Positions 8,785-16,708 of a stretch of 64,000 nt of DNA are shown in pieces (position 1 is the stretch's first letter; the number at the start of each line of letters is the position of its first letter). The stretch lies in the NCBI RefSeq assembly GCF_027533645.1, contig NZ_JAQAGY010000028.1, positions 27,912 through 91,911 on the forward strand. The letters run 5' to 3'. Source of the DNA: Paenibacillus caseinilyticus (GTDB lineage: Bacteria > Bacillota > Bacilli > Paenibacillales > NBRC-103111). Made by a program: the position numbers and the translations under genes. The notes beneath the pieces are model-generated. The model did not search any database. It was not told the DNA's origin and saw nothing but the letters and a program-made list of their open reading frames with translations.

Positions 8785-9072
8785 TTACTTAACGGTGACG
8801 AGCTTCTCCTGTACTTTCGGGCTGCGGGTTTTGCGGTACTTGATCTTGGTCGCCTCTCCGCCGCGCAGGTGGCGGATCGACTTATGATATTCCAATATGT
8901 GCTTGACCTGATTCGCCAGCTCCGGGTTGATCTCCGGCAACCGCTCCGTCAAGTCCTTATGCACCGTGCTTTTGGAAACGCCGAACTCCTTCGCAATGGT
9001 ACGGACTGTGTGCTTGGTCTCCACCAGGCAGCGGCCGATTTTAATCGTTCGCTCTTTGATGTAATCGTGCAC
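8785..9072 (-). CDS. spoIIID: Sporulation transcription regulator SpoIIID
   Basis: A 95-residue DNA-binding protein made in the mother cell, where it activates and represses many sigma-E genes and helps turn on sigK. The helix-turn-helix lies at TVRTIAKEFGVSKSTVHKDL (about residues 22-41), and the basic C-terminus KIKYRKTRSPKVQEK is the second DNA-contact region. GTG at 9072 follows GGGAGG by eight bases. A sigma-E-like promoter is visible upstream (9107-9134). The 198 bp between this gene and mbl hold no further gene and no clear terminator, so read-through into mbl is possible. Confidence 0.95.
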   Translation of the reverse strand: MHDYIKERTIKIGRCLVETKHTVRTIAKEFGVSKSTVHKDLTERLPEINPELANQVKHILEYHKSIRHLRGGEATKIKYRKTRSPKVQEKLVTVK

Positions 9073-9106
9073 TCCCCTCGCCTCCCTACTCGAGATAGTT
9101 TGGTAC

Positions 9107-9134
9107 AGTATATGAGGGGTCCACGCTTATATTC
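9107..9134 (-). promoter_or_regulatory. Sigma-E-like promoter of spoIIID
   Basis: Minus strand: GAATATAA (9127-9134), 12-bp spacer, CATATACT (9107-9114), close to the sigma-E pattern of an ATA-rich -35 and CATAnnnT -10. It stands about 35 bp in front of the GTG start, as expected for a mother-cell gene. Confidence 0.55.
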
Positions 9135-9284
9135 GCCGTTTCCCGGCCTGACAAGCCGCGGGAGCACAATTATTTTCAAGGACAAGCCGCATTTTCATTC
9201 GCTTAAGCCGCGCCCCCGTCGCCCGAGGCGCTATGCGCAGGACAGCGCATTCATCTGTGCTCTCCGCCGCTTCTCCGAGGATGA

Positions 9285-9328
9285 AAAAAGAAGCAGGGTC
9301 GGTTGAGCCTCCCTGCCTCTTCTGCCAC
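9285..9328 (-). terminator. Intrinsic terminator after spoIIQ
   Basis: On the minus strand GAAGAGGCAGGG pairs with CCCTGCTTC around a short loop and is followed by TTTTTT, just past the spoIIQ stop codon. The remaining 9135-9284 appears non-coding. Confidence 0.8.
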
Positions 9329-9338
9329 TTACGTTCTA

Positions 9339-10061
9339 TTACTGCTGAGTAATATACTGATCCGGGTTCACAGCCGGTCCGCCTTGGCCCTGCCGCAGTT
9401 CGAAGTGCAGGTGGGTTCCCTGGTCTTTCTCCAGCTCGTTGCGGCCAGCCTGGGCGATCACGTCGCCCTTCTTCACTTCCGCGTCTTTGGTCACTTTCAC
9501 TTCCGCGAGGCTCTGGTAGACGGAGACAAGTCCGCTCGCATGCGTAATTTCAACCAGATTGCCGACCAGCGGATCTTTCTGCACAGCGGTTACCTTTCCG
9601 CCCGCAACGGCGAGGACATCGAATGCGGCCTGGTCTTTCTTCTGGAAGTCCACGCCGATATGCGGCGTGAACGTATCCCCGTACTCTACCAGAGCTGCTT
9701 GTCTGACTTCATTCGGTGCGTTCGTATCGAAGTAAGGGAGCACCACTTCGAGCTCGCTGCGATCTTTCACCGGCCACTGCATGGTCTCCTGCTTGGCTGT
9801 CGTCGCTACGGAATCCGGACCCGATACACTGTCGGTGACAGTACCGGCGGGCTTGTCGATCGTCACGTCATTGGTTGTCGTCAGGCCACCCCCGCCCTGA
9901 TACACCCACATGATCGTTAGGATGATGGCCGCTGCAGCGATGTACGTTGCCGGAAACACCCACTTCTTGGCAAGCAATCTCTTCCAGGCTGACGATGTGT
10001 TGTGTGCTCCTTCAATGGTTTTAGGAGCCTCGTTTTGTGAATCTCTTTTTTGTTCATTCAT
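9339..10061 (-). CDS. spoIIQ: Stage II sporulation protein SpoIIQ (M23/LytM domain)
   Basis: A 240-residue forespore membrane protein: basic cytoplasmic tail, one membrane helix (about 34-53), and an extracytoplasmic LytM domain. SpoIIQ pairs with SpoIIIAH across the two sporulation membranes to build the feeding channel and ratchet engulfment. Unlike the degenerate B. subtilis protein, this one keeps the whole LytM zinc site: H134 and D138 in HIGVD, and H217/H219 in THLHFEL. Whether it cleaves peptidoglycan is therefore open. Position between spoIID and spoIIID matches B. subtilis, and a good sigma-F promoter stands upstream. A terminator follows. Confidence 0.93.
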   Translation of the reverse strand: MNEQKRDSQNEAPKTIEGAHNTSSAWKRLLAKKWVFPATYIAAAAIILTIMWVYQGGGGLTTTNDVTIDKPAGTVTDSVSGPDSVATTAKQETMQWPVKDRSELEVVLPYFDTNAPNEVRQAALVEYGDTFTPHIGVDFQKKDQAAFDVLAVAGGKVTAVQKDPLVGNLVEITHASGLVSVYQSLAEVKVTKDAEVKKGDVIAQAGRNELEKDQGTHLHFELRQGQGGPAVNPDQYITQQ

Positions 10062-10081
10062 ATGTATATCACCTCGCTAAC

Positions 10082-10110
10082 CAGTCTTACCAGGTTTGCG
10101 AGATTTATAC
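10082..10110 (-). promoter_or_regulatory. Sigma-F promoter of spoIIQ
   Basis: Minus strand: GTATA (10106-10110), 14-bp spacer, GGTAAGACTG (10082-10091), matching the forespore sigma-F pattern GyATA / GGnnAnAnT. Its spacing equals that of the spoIIR promoter at 43382-43410. Confidence 0.7.
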
Positions 10111-10128
10111 GCGGGCCCATTCTACCCT

Positions 10129-11175
10129 TTAGAAACTTTTTGCGGACAGTAGATTCGATGCCTTGGACAGTTCAATGCCCGTATAATAATGCTTCACGAT
10201 CTCTTCCGCCTTGCGGCCTTCCAGAGCCATCCCCTGGGCTCCCCACTGGCTCATCCCGACCCCGTGCCCGTAGCCGAACGTCGTAATCTCCCATACTCCG
10301 CTGCGGTAGTTCCACTGGAATCCGCTGGAGTTCAGGCCAAGCTTCTCCCGGACTTCCCGTCCGGTGAACTGCTTTCCTCCCGCAGAGAGCTTCAAGATTC
10401 GCTTGCCCTGGCTGCGTGCGAGCACCTGCAGAGCTTTGCCCCCTCCCGCAGAAGCGGGAAGCGCAGCCGGCAGCCCGAGCTTCGTCTGAAGCTCCTTAGA
10501 GGTGAATTTCACCGTTTCCTTGTACCGCGGGGACAGTCCCGCATCCCATGGGCTCGGCACCGAACGCAAATAAGGAATCTTGATATTCCAATAGTCCTCC
10601 GAGTTCTCCGTATAGCCGTTCGAGGTGGAGAAAAAGCTGGCTTCGATCGGCTGCCCTCCGTAGGTGAGAACCGTATCTTTTGTTTCTTCCACGGCGCGGT
10701 TCAGCTTGTCCCGGACTTTCGCGTAGCTGCCGCCCCACCGCTCTTCCAACTCCTCATCGGTCACATAGGCTTGATGGGCCGTCGTATCCGTGACAAGAGC
10801 TTCTCCGGCGGGAACCCCGCTGCGGTCCCCATCCAGCATGCGCCTGAGGATATACGTCCGGGCAGCCAGCGCCTGCGCCTTGAGTGCCTCGAGCTCGAAC
10901 TCGGCCGGCATTTCCGCGGCCACTACTCCCCGCACGTAGGCTTCCAGCGGAATGCGATCCGTCGTCTTCGACTTCGAAAGATAGACCGGGATAAGCGTGC
11001 TCTCGCTGCGGCTGGGTCCGGCGCCCGCTGTCGGGACGGCAGCCGGCTCGGCTGAAGGTACGGGACGGACAAGCAGTCCTGGCACGAGGACCACGACGGC
11101 CGCAAAACTGGCCAGCCACACAGCAAACCAGCCCAGCATGTTCTTTTGCCTGGGATTCAGCCTGTACTTCGTCAT
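10129..11175 (-). CDS. spoIID: Stage II sporulation protein D, lytic transglycosylase
   Basis: A 348-residue mother-cell membrane protein with an N-terminal anchor (about 13-35) and an extracytoplasmic SpoIID/LytB domain. It cleaves denuded glycan strands during engulfment, together with SpoIIM and SpoIIP. The catalytic Glu lies in GVVAAEMPAEFE at residue 88, followed by KAQALAARTYI; GYGHGVGMSQWGAQGMA is the C-terminal signature. The linker (about 38-60) is rich in Ala, Pro and Ser. It stands between murA and spoIIQ as in B. subtilis, although the ywmB gene found there between murA and spoIID is absent here. Confidence 0.94.
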   Translation of the reverse strand: MTKYRLNPRQKNMLGWFAVWLASFAAVVVLVPGLLVRPVPSAEPAAVPTAGAGPSRSESTLIPVYLSKSKTTDRIPLEAYVRGVVAAEMPAEFELEALKAQALAARTYILRRMLDGDRSGVPAGEALVTDTTAHQAYVTDEELEERWGGSYAKVRDKLNRAVEETKDTVLTYGGQPIEASFFSTSNGYTENSEDYWNIKIPYLRSVPSPWDAGLSPRYKETVKFTSKELQTKLGLPAALPASAGGGKALQVLARSQGKRILKLSAGGKQFTGREVREKLGLNSSGFQWNYRSGVWEITTFGYGHGVGMSQWGAQGMALEGRKAEEIVKHYYTGIELSKASNLLSAKSF

Positions 11176-11242
11176 CTCGGTTTCGTCCTCCGTCCTTGTC
11201 AGGGCTGCTCTCTTTACTGCCGCGACGGCTGCAGGTACCCTT

Positions 11243-11271
11243 ACTATATGAATCGGAAAGATAGAATAGAA
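11243..11271 (-). promoter_or_regulatory. Sigma-E-like promoter of spoIID
   Basis: Minus strand: TTCTATTC (11264-11271), 13-bp spacer, CATATAGT (11243-11250). The -10 fits sigma-E well, the -35 moderately. It lies about 67 bp in front of the spoIID start. Confidence 0.5.
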
Positions 11272-11349
11272 CGTCCGCCCCCTCTCTCTTCTCTATGATT
11301 GGGAGGAAGCAGGCGCCTCTGGTTGTTCTGCTGCCTTCCTGGCTGTACG

Positions 11350-11392
11350 CAAAAAAAGAGAACCCGCAGCCCCGGAGGGTTGCTGGTTCTCT
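11350..11392 (-). terminator. Intrinsic terminator after murA
   Basis: AGAGAACC pairs with GGGTTCTCT around a GC-rich inner stem and is followed by TTTTTTT on the minus strand, about 40 bp past the murA stop. It separates murA from spoIID. Confidence 0.85.
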
Positions 11393-11433
11393 CTATGGTA
11401 TGCAGCCGTGGAACGCCATCTAAGGAGCGATGG

Positions 11434-12765
11434 CTAAGCCAGGCTAGGCTGAATCGCAAACAGCGGGAGCGCTTCTTCGCGTTCTGCTGCCTCTTCGACG
11501 ACTTCCAGAGGCAGACGGCGGATATCGGCCCCGAGCAGGCTCAGCTTCTCGGTGATTCCCACGTAGCCGCGGTCAATGTGATGCAGACCGGTAATCTCGG
11601 TGTCGCCATCCGCTACCAGCGCCGAGAGGATGAGCGCGGCGCCGGCACGCAGATCAGTAGCGCACACCTTCGCTCCCTGCAGGCGGCTGCCGCCGCTCAC
11701 AACGGCCGTACGGCCCTCGACCTTGATCTGCGCGCTCATATTCGCCATCTGCTCCACATGCATGAAACGATTCTCGAATACGGTCTCCGTCACGATAGAG
11801 GTTCCGTCCGCCGTCAGCAGCAGTGCCATCATCTGGGACTGCATATCGGTCGGGAAGCCCGGATACGGCAGCGTCTTCACATCGACAGCCTTCAGCGGCC
11901 CCTCGGTATACACCCGGATGCCGTTCTCGTCTTCCTCAATCTGCACGCCCATCTCCTGCATCTTGGAGATGACCGGCCGCAGGTGATCGCCGATGGCTCC
12001 CTCTACATAGAGGTCGCTGCCGGTAATCGCCGCAGCAATCATGTATGTACCTGCTTCGATACGGTCCGGAATGACGGTATGCGTAGCCCCTTGAAGACGC
12101 TCTACGCCGTCGATCCGGATGAGGCCCGTGCCTGCTCCGCGGATCTTCGCACCCATCGCATTCAAATAATTGGCAAGATCCACAATCTCCGGTTCCTTCG
12201 CCGCATTCTCGATCAAAGTCGTGCCTTCGGCGAGCGCCGCGGCCATCATGATGTTCTCTGTCGCGCCCACACTGGCCACGTCCAGATAGATTTTGGCGCC
12301 CTTCAGGCGGCCGCTCACCCGCGCTTCGATGTAGCCTTGGCCGAGTTCAATCTCGGCGCCCATCGCCTCGAAGCCTTTGAGATGCTGATCGATCGGACGG
12401 GTTCCGATCGCGCAGCCTCCCGGCAGCGAGATTCTTGCTTGGCCCATGCGGGTCAACAAGGGCCCCATCACGAGGAAGGATGCCCGCATTTTGCGGACGA
12501 GATCATAGGAAGCTTCGCAAGTTGCAATGCTTCCGGCATCCACCCGGATCGTCTCATTCCGGTATTCTACAGCGATGCCCAAGCTTTCCAGTACTTTATT
12601 GATGACAAGTACGTCGTCCAAAGGAGGCGCGTCATGAATCACGCTGACTCCTTCGGATCCCAAGATAGAGGCTGCGATGATCGGCAGTACGGCATTTTTG
12701 GCACCGTGGATCCTCACTTTGCCGGATAGCTTTTTGCCGCCGCGGACGATAATTTTGCTCATCAT
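11434..12765 (-). CDS. murA: UDP-N-acetylglucosamine 1-carboxyvinyltransferase MurA
   Basis: A 443-residue enzyme that transfers enolpyruvate from PEP to UDP-GlcNAc, the first committed step of peptidoglycan synthesis and the target of fosfomycin. The catalytic Cys is present in LPGGCAIGTRPIDQHL (about residue 118), so the enzyme should be fosfomycin-sensitive at this position. Start is the first of two adjacent ATG codons behind GGAGGGGG (MMSKIIVRGGKKL); the second ATG (12762) is equally possible. Neighbour ywzB upstream and spoIID downstream match the murAA locus of B. subtilis, so this corresponds to the main MurA rather than a second paralogue. Confidence 0.95.
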   Translation of the reverse strand: MMSKIIVRGGKKLSGKVRIHGAKNAVLPIIAASILGSEGVSVIHDAPPLDDVLVINKVLESLGIAVEYRNETIRVDAGSIATCEASYDLVRKMRASFLVMGPLLTRMGQARISLPGGCAIGTRPIDQHLKGFEAMGAEIELGQGYIEARVSGRLKGAKIYLDVASVGATENIMMAAALAEGTTLIENAAKEPEIVDLANYLNAMGAKIRGAGTGLIRIDGVERLQGATHTVIPDRIEAGTYMIAAAITGSDLYVEGAIGDHLRPVISKMQEMGVQIEEDENGIRVYTEGPLKAVDVKTLPYPGFPTDMQSQMMALLLTADGTSIVTETVFENRFMHVEQMANMSAQIKVEGRTAVVSGGSRLQGAKVCATDLRAGAALILSALVADGDTEITGLHHIDRGYVGITEKLSLLGADIRRLPLEVVEEAAEREEALPLFAIQPSLA

Positions 12766-12903
12766 GGTCCCCCTCCGCGTATTCTGTATGATGTGCTTGT
12801 AGCTGCCGGTCACAATACTATTCGTGAGGCCGCTTCGATTTATATCGGTTGTACTATCCATTGTTGACAACATTCTCCTCGGTTATTCGAAAACAAAGGA
12901 AAT

Positions 12904-13155
12904 TCAGAACATCTTGGAGAACCATGTCGACCAATCCAGGTAATCAATCACAAACCGGGCGACCTGGTATCCCACGGCAATGGACAGAAAGACCTGTAGC
13001 GTCTTGGCCGCCCCGCTGCGGGGACGTTTCAAGATCGCTTCCAGCTTCACTTCCTGCAGAGCCCACCAGGAAACCCCGATGAACACCAGCACCACAGCGA
13101 TATTGATGAGACCCTTGAGTCCCATGGACGAGTTCATTTGATCGACATAATCCAC
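12904..13155 (-). CDS. ywzB: YwzB-type DUF1146 membrane protein
   Basis: An 83-residue protein with two predicted membrane helices (INIAVVLVFIGVSWWALQ and the QVFLSIAVGYQVARFVIDYL region) and a basic loop KRPRSGAAKT between them. It matches the DUF1146 family (YwzB in B. subtilis), whose role is unknown. GTG at 13155 follows AAGGAG by nine bases. In B. subtilis ywzB lies between atpC and murAA; here the protease, ohrR and the whole nuo operon lie between ywzB and atpC. The 138 bp between this gene and murA hold no gene. Confidence 0.85.
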   Translation of the reverse strand: MDYVDQMNSSMGLKGLINIAVVLVFIGVSWWALQEVKLEAILKRPRSGAAKTLQVFLSIAVGYQVARFVIDYLDWSTWFSKMF

Positions 13156-13269
13156 GCTTTGGCACTCCTTGTTTGGCGGAGCCTCCGGAGGTCCGGGGCT
13201 TCGTCATGGATTTTTACCCCAACTCTTGTATCTTTAATCGACCGAACGGCCTGGAATACCCAGAGAATA

Positions 13270-15792
13270 TTAACTTTTGATCATCCCGGACAGCAGCTGG
13301 ACGAATTCCGCACGCGTGGCCTGCTGGTCCGGCCGGAATGAGCCGTCCGCATAGCCTCCGATGAGCCCCTCGGCCTTCATCTGTTTGAGCAGACTCGTCC
13401 CCCAGTACGCCTCGTCGATATCGGTGAACGGCACTGTTCCCCGCCGCTTGCCGCTCATTCCTGCACTTCGGGCCAGCATGGCGGTCATCTCCATGCGGGA
13501 TACCGGCTCGTCGGGAGCGAATGTGCCGTCCGGATACCCTTCGATAATCCCGGCCTCGGCTGCCCGGGCGATAGAAGCATAGGCCCAGTGTCCGCTGCTT
13601 AGATCCCGGTAAGAGAGATTCCGCTCTTTGGTCAGTTGGTAGGCACGCGCGAGCACCGCGGTCGCTTCAGCCCGCGTGATCGGCCGGTCCGGCTGGAACA
13701 GATAATCGTCATACCCGTTGATCATCCCCCGGCCGGACAGCCTCAGGATGGCGCTCTGTGCCCAGTGTCCCCTTATATCCGAGTAGCCTCCGAGCAGCGG
13801 CTTCGCGTCCACCGTGAGTTCGTACATCCGGTTATCGAATGGCTCGCTGGAAGTCAGCTTCACATAATACGTTCCCGGGGCGAATTTGCCGGTAAGGTGC
13901 TGGGCCGCCGTTCCCTTCTCGTTCATCGATGAAGCGAGCGACTGCATGGATCCGTCATACAAGTGCATGTACAGGCTGATCCCTGCCGGAATATCCGCTA
14001 AATGGATCCCAACCCGGCTTTCCTCTTCCACCCGGAATTGGAACCAATCGGTCTCGTTCGGCTTATCGAGCAGGCCGGTATACGGAGTATCCAAAGAGAC
14101 GGCTGTCGCCTGATAAGACCGGTTATTCGGCTCATTGGGGTCCACCAGCTTCGCATCGTACTCGATCTTCAGCGTATACTCGCCGACGACCGCATTCGCA
14201 TACTCCTTCACGTTCGCCACACGGATATAGTAGGAACCCGGGAATACTTCGGGAAGCTCGTATTCTTCCTCGGCCCCATCATCGCCGTAATCTACGGTTA
14301 CGGACTTTTCCCCCTGCTTCTGCACGAGCAGCACGGGGTCAATCCGCGCGGTGTCCGAAATCAGCCGGATGCGCATCGAGCCGGTTTCGGGCACGGGAAA
14401 CTCATACCAGTCCGTATCGTTGTTCTGATGGAAGGTTCCCTTGACCGTCAGGGTCCGGGACGGCAGCACCGAGGCTTTGAACTGGCGGTCATTGTCCTCG
14501 AACGCATCGCGGTAGATTCGAAACGCTGTCGTCAGCCGGTAAGGCACGGCTTCCGTCCGTCCGCGGTCTTTCAACTGCAGCTGAAAGTAGCTGCGCCCCT
14601 TGGAGACCCGGAAGGAGGCGGTGCCTCCGCCCATGATCGTCTGGGTCGCGAGGACGCCCGATGCATCCGTATGCTGTACATTCACCGCCAAGGCATTGTC
14701 CATGCCAAAGGAAAGATCAACGGAACCGTCATACTGCGCATCGACGATATACCAATCGGAGTCAACGCCGCCGGCAAACGAAGCCGATATGGACTTCGCG
14801 CCCGATATCGCCTTCGACTGGTCCTTGCGGTCATTCGGCTCGTACATGTCCTCCGCGTACCGTTCACCGAGCAGCCTGTCGGCTCTCAGCAGGCCGTAGC
14901 CTGCCCCTGGGTCCCAACCCGCAGGGCCGAGGTCTTGGGCCGTCTGGCGAATCCACTGGCGGATCTGGTGGGCTTTCATCTGCGGGTTGCGCTCCCACAG
15001 AAGGGCCGCAGCCGCAGCCACCTGCGGAGCCGCCATGGAAGTGCCATCCTTCGCTTCATACGTGCCGCCAAGCGCCGTGGTGAATACGTTCCAAGGAGCC
15101 ACCACATCGACTTCAGGCCCTGAATTGGACCGGCTGTCCACCGCCCCGCCGGCCGTCATTCCGCCGACAGCCAGTACGGTAGGGTAAGCGGCAGGGTACT
15201 TGACCCGGTTGCCTTCGTTGCCCGTTGCGGCGACGAGCAGCACATCCTTGGACTCCGCATACTTAACGATCTCGCTGAGATAATCGGAATACTTGTTAAG
15301 CCCGAGCGACAGCACCACGATCTTGGCCCCGTGGTCTACCGCATACCGGATGCCTTCGCCGAGCAGCGCTTCGCCGCCCGAGCCGTCCGCTTCCAGCGCT
15401 TTGACCGGCATGATGCGGGACTGCCACAGCATACCGGCAATGCCCTTATCGTTGCCGCCTACCGCGCCGATCACTCCGGCCACATTGGTGCCGTGCCCGT
15501 TGTCATCCGCCGGCGGCTGCCCCTGTTGGATCAGGTTCACGCCGGGAACCAGGTTCGGCTTCAGATCCGGATGGTTCAAATCGACGCCGGTGTCTACAAT
15601 AGCAATCGTTAAGCCCCCCGCCCCGCGCGACACATCCCAAGCTTGGGCCATGCCGATCTGGGAGAGGTACGTTTGTTTGGCCGACAGCGGATCGCTGGCC
15701 TCCGCTCCCCGGACCGTGGCAGAGCAGGTCAGACATAGTGCGAGACATGTGAACGACGTTAGCGTCGAGAGCTTCCATTTAGTAGCGTTCAT
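13270..15792 (-). CDS. S-layer-anchored subtilisin-like serine protease
   Basis: An 840-residue secreted S8 protease. A signal peptide (about 1-30) leads almost directly into the catalytic domain, with no visible I9 propeptide. The triad is D67 (AIVDTGVDLNHPD), H100 (NGHGTNVAG) and S252 (GTSMAAPQVA), with oxyanion N192 in ATGNEG. Then come three pre-peptidase C-terminal-like beta domains (roughly 310-660, each with an NDxxDW- or ETDWFQF-type motif) and three SLH domains (about 665-840: GHWA, GHWAYASI and a third with YADGSFRPDQQATRAE). SLH domains bind pyruvylated wall polysaccharide, the product of csaB at the left edge. Substrate unknown. It lies between ywzB and the divergent ohrR. Confidence 0.9.
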   Translation of the reverse strand: MNATKWKLSTLTSFTCLALCLTCSATVRGAEASDPLSAKQTYLSQIGMAQAWDVSRGAGGLTIAIVDTGVDLNHPDLKPNLVPGVNLIQQGQPPADDNGHGTNVAGVIGAVGGNDKGIAGMLWQSRIMPVKALEADGSGGEALLGEGIRYAVDHGAKIVVLSLGLNKYSDYLSEIVKYAESKDVLLVAATGNEGNRVKYPAAYPTVLAVGGMTAGGAVDSRSNSGPEVDVVAPWNVFTTALGGTYEAKDGTSMAAPQVAAAAALLWERNPQMKAHQIRQWIRQTAQDLGPAGWDPGAGYGLLRADRLLGERYAEDMYEPNDRKDQSKAISGAKSISASFAGGVDSDWYIVDAQYDGSVDLSFGMDNALAVNVQHTDASGVLATQTIMGGGTASFRVSKGRSYFQLQLKDRGRTEAVPYRLTTAFRIYRDAFEDNDRQFKASVLPSRTLTVKGTFHQNNDTDWYEFPVPETGSMRIRLISDTARIDPVLLVQKQGEKSVTVDYGDDGAEEEYELPEVFPGSYYIRVANVKEYANAVVGEYTLKIEYDAKLVDPNEPNNRSYQATAVSLDTPYTGLLDKPNETDWFQFRVEEESRVGIHLADIPAGISLYMHLYDGSMQSLASSMNEKGTAAQHLTGKFAPGTYYVKLTSSEPFDNRMYELTVDAKPLLGGYSDIRGHWAQSAILRLSGRGMINGYDDYLFQPDRPITRAEATAVLARAYQLTKERNLSYRDLSSGHWAYASIARAAEAGIIEGYPDGTFAPDEPVSRMEMTAMLARSAGMSGKRRGTVPFTDIDEAYWGTSLLKQMKAEGLIGGYADGSFRPDQQATRAEFVQLLSGMIKS

Positions 15793-15997
15793 CGCATATA
15801 GGATCCTTTGTCTGATATGGGCGGTCTTACTTCATTATCCCATTCTAAGCGTTCCACCCTCTCCCTGCAACTGGAATCGGAAACCTTTAGAGGATTCTTC
15901 ACGATATCGACAATACCCCTGTTCCTGCGAGCCCATACGAGGGTTTTTGCAAGCCGCTTCTGGACACCCGCCTGTCCCCCCGTTCAGGTACCGGCGA

Positions 15998-16028
15998 AAT
16001 TGACATCGCCTTCAATTCGGGATACCTT
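15998..16028 (+). promoter_or_regulatory. ohrR promoter with overlapping inverted repeat
   Basis: TTGACA (16000-16005), 17-bp spacer, TACCTT (16023-16028) form a sigma-A promoter. A perfect 6-bp inverted repeat AATTGA (15998-16003) / TCAATT (16012-16017) covers the -35 and spacer. OhrR operators are AATT-type palindromes, so this is a candidate auto-operator. The rest of 15793-16064 shows no gene. Confidence 0.55.
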
Positions 16029-16064
16029 AGAGAAAACCGCCTATTGGGAAGAAGGATAGCCCGC

Positions 16065-16535
16065 ATGGACCAAAACCGTAATCTTCTGCAGCTGGACAAC
16101 CAGCTCTGCTTTGCGATCTATGCCACCTCCCGGGAGATCACGAAGCTGTATCAGCCCTTCCTGGACCAAATCGGACTCACGTATCCGCAGTATCTGGCCA
16201 TGCTGGTCCTGTGGGAGCGGCTGGAGTGCAGCGTCAAGGAGCTGGGCGAGGCGCTTTACTTGGATTCCGGCACCCTGACTCCGCTGCTCAAACGGCTGGA
16301 GGCCTCCGGACTTGTAACCCGGAGGCGGTCTGCCGAGGATGAGCGTGTGGTCAAGATCGGGCTGACGGAGCAAGGGCAGGCGCTTCAGGAGAAGGCTGCC
16401 ATCGTGCCGCAGGCCCTGCAGCAGCAGACCTGTCTGTCGGCCGCCGAGCTCGAGGGTCTGCTGAAGCAGTTCAAGACCCTGCTGCAGCGCGTTCACGAAG
16501 CCGGCGGCCGGACGGGAGGCGCAGACCGGAAGTAG
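16065..16535 (+). CDS. ohrR: Organic-hydroperoxide-sensing repressor OhrR (MarR family)
   Basis: A 156-residue winged-helix dimeric repressor. LLQLDNQLCFAIYATSREIT puts the redox-sensing Cys at residue 15, the position of the single sensing Cys in B. subtilis OhrR; a second Cys occurs at ECSVKELGEAL and a third near QQTCLSAAE. The DNA-binding wing reads RRRSAEDERVVKIGLTEQG. The ATG at 16065 follows AAGGA by eight bases. No ohr peroxidase gene lies next to it, so its target must be elsewhere. It is the only plus-strand gene in the left half and converges on nuoN, with a shared terminator between. Confidence 0.88.
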   Translation: MDQNRNLLQLDNQLCFAIYATSREITKLYQPFLDQIGLTYPQYLAMLVLWERLECSVKELGEALYLDSGTLTPLLKRLEASGLVTRRRSAEDERVVKIGLTEQGQALQEKAAIVPQALQQQTCLSAAELEGLLKQFKTLLQRVHEAGGRTGGADRK

Positions 16536-16638
16536 GGAATCGCCGCCTTCGGTCTGCATCTCCCAGCGCCTCGGCTTCCGCCGAATGATTCGCCGGTGTT
16601 CGGACTCCCCTTGTGGGGGCCGCCTGCCGGAAAGAACA

Positions 16639-16684
16639 CAAAAACTCCATGGTTCCCTTGAACAGGGATCATGGAGTTTTTTTG
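16639..16684. terminator. Bidirectional terminator between ohrR and nuoN
   Basis: AAAACTCCAT pairs with ATGGAGTTTT around a small inner stem; A-runs and T-runs flank it on both strands, so it can stop ohrR transcripts (plus) and nuo transcripts (minus). Confidence 0.85.
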
Positions 16685-16708
16685 GGGTTAGGGCCGCCGC
16701 CCAGCTGC

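Noticed and set aside
11299..12729. 476-codon plus-strand frame opposite murA
   Set aside because: Antisense shadow of murA running through its terminator hairpin; no family motif.
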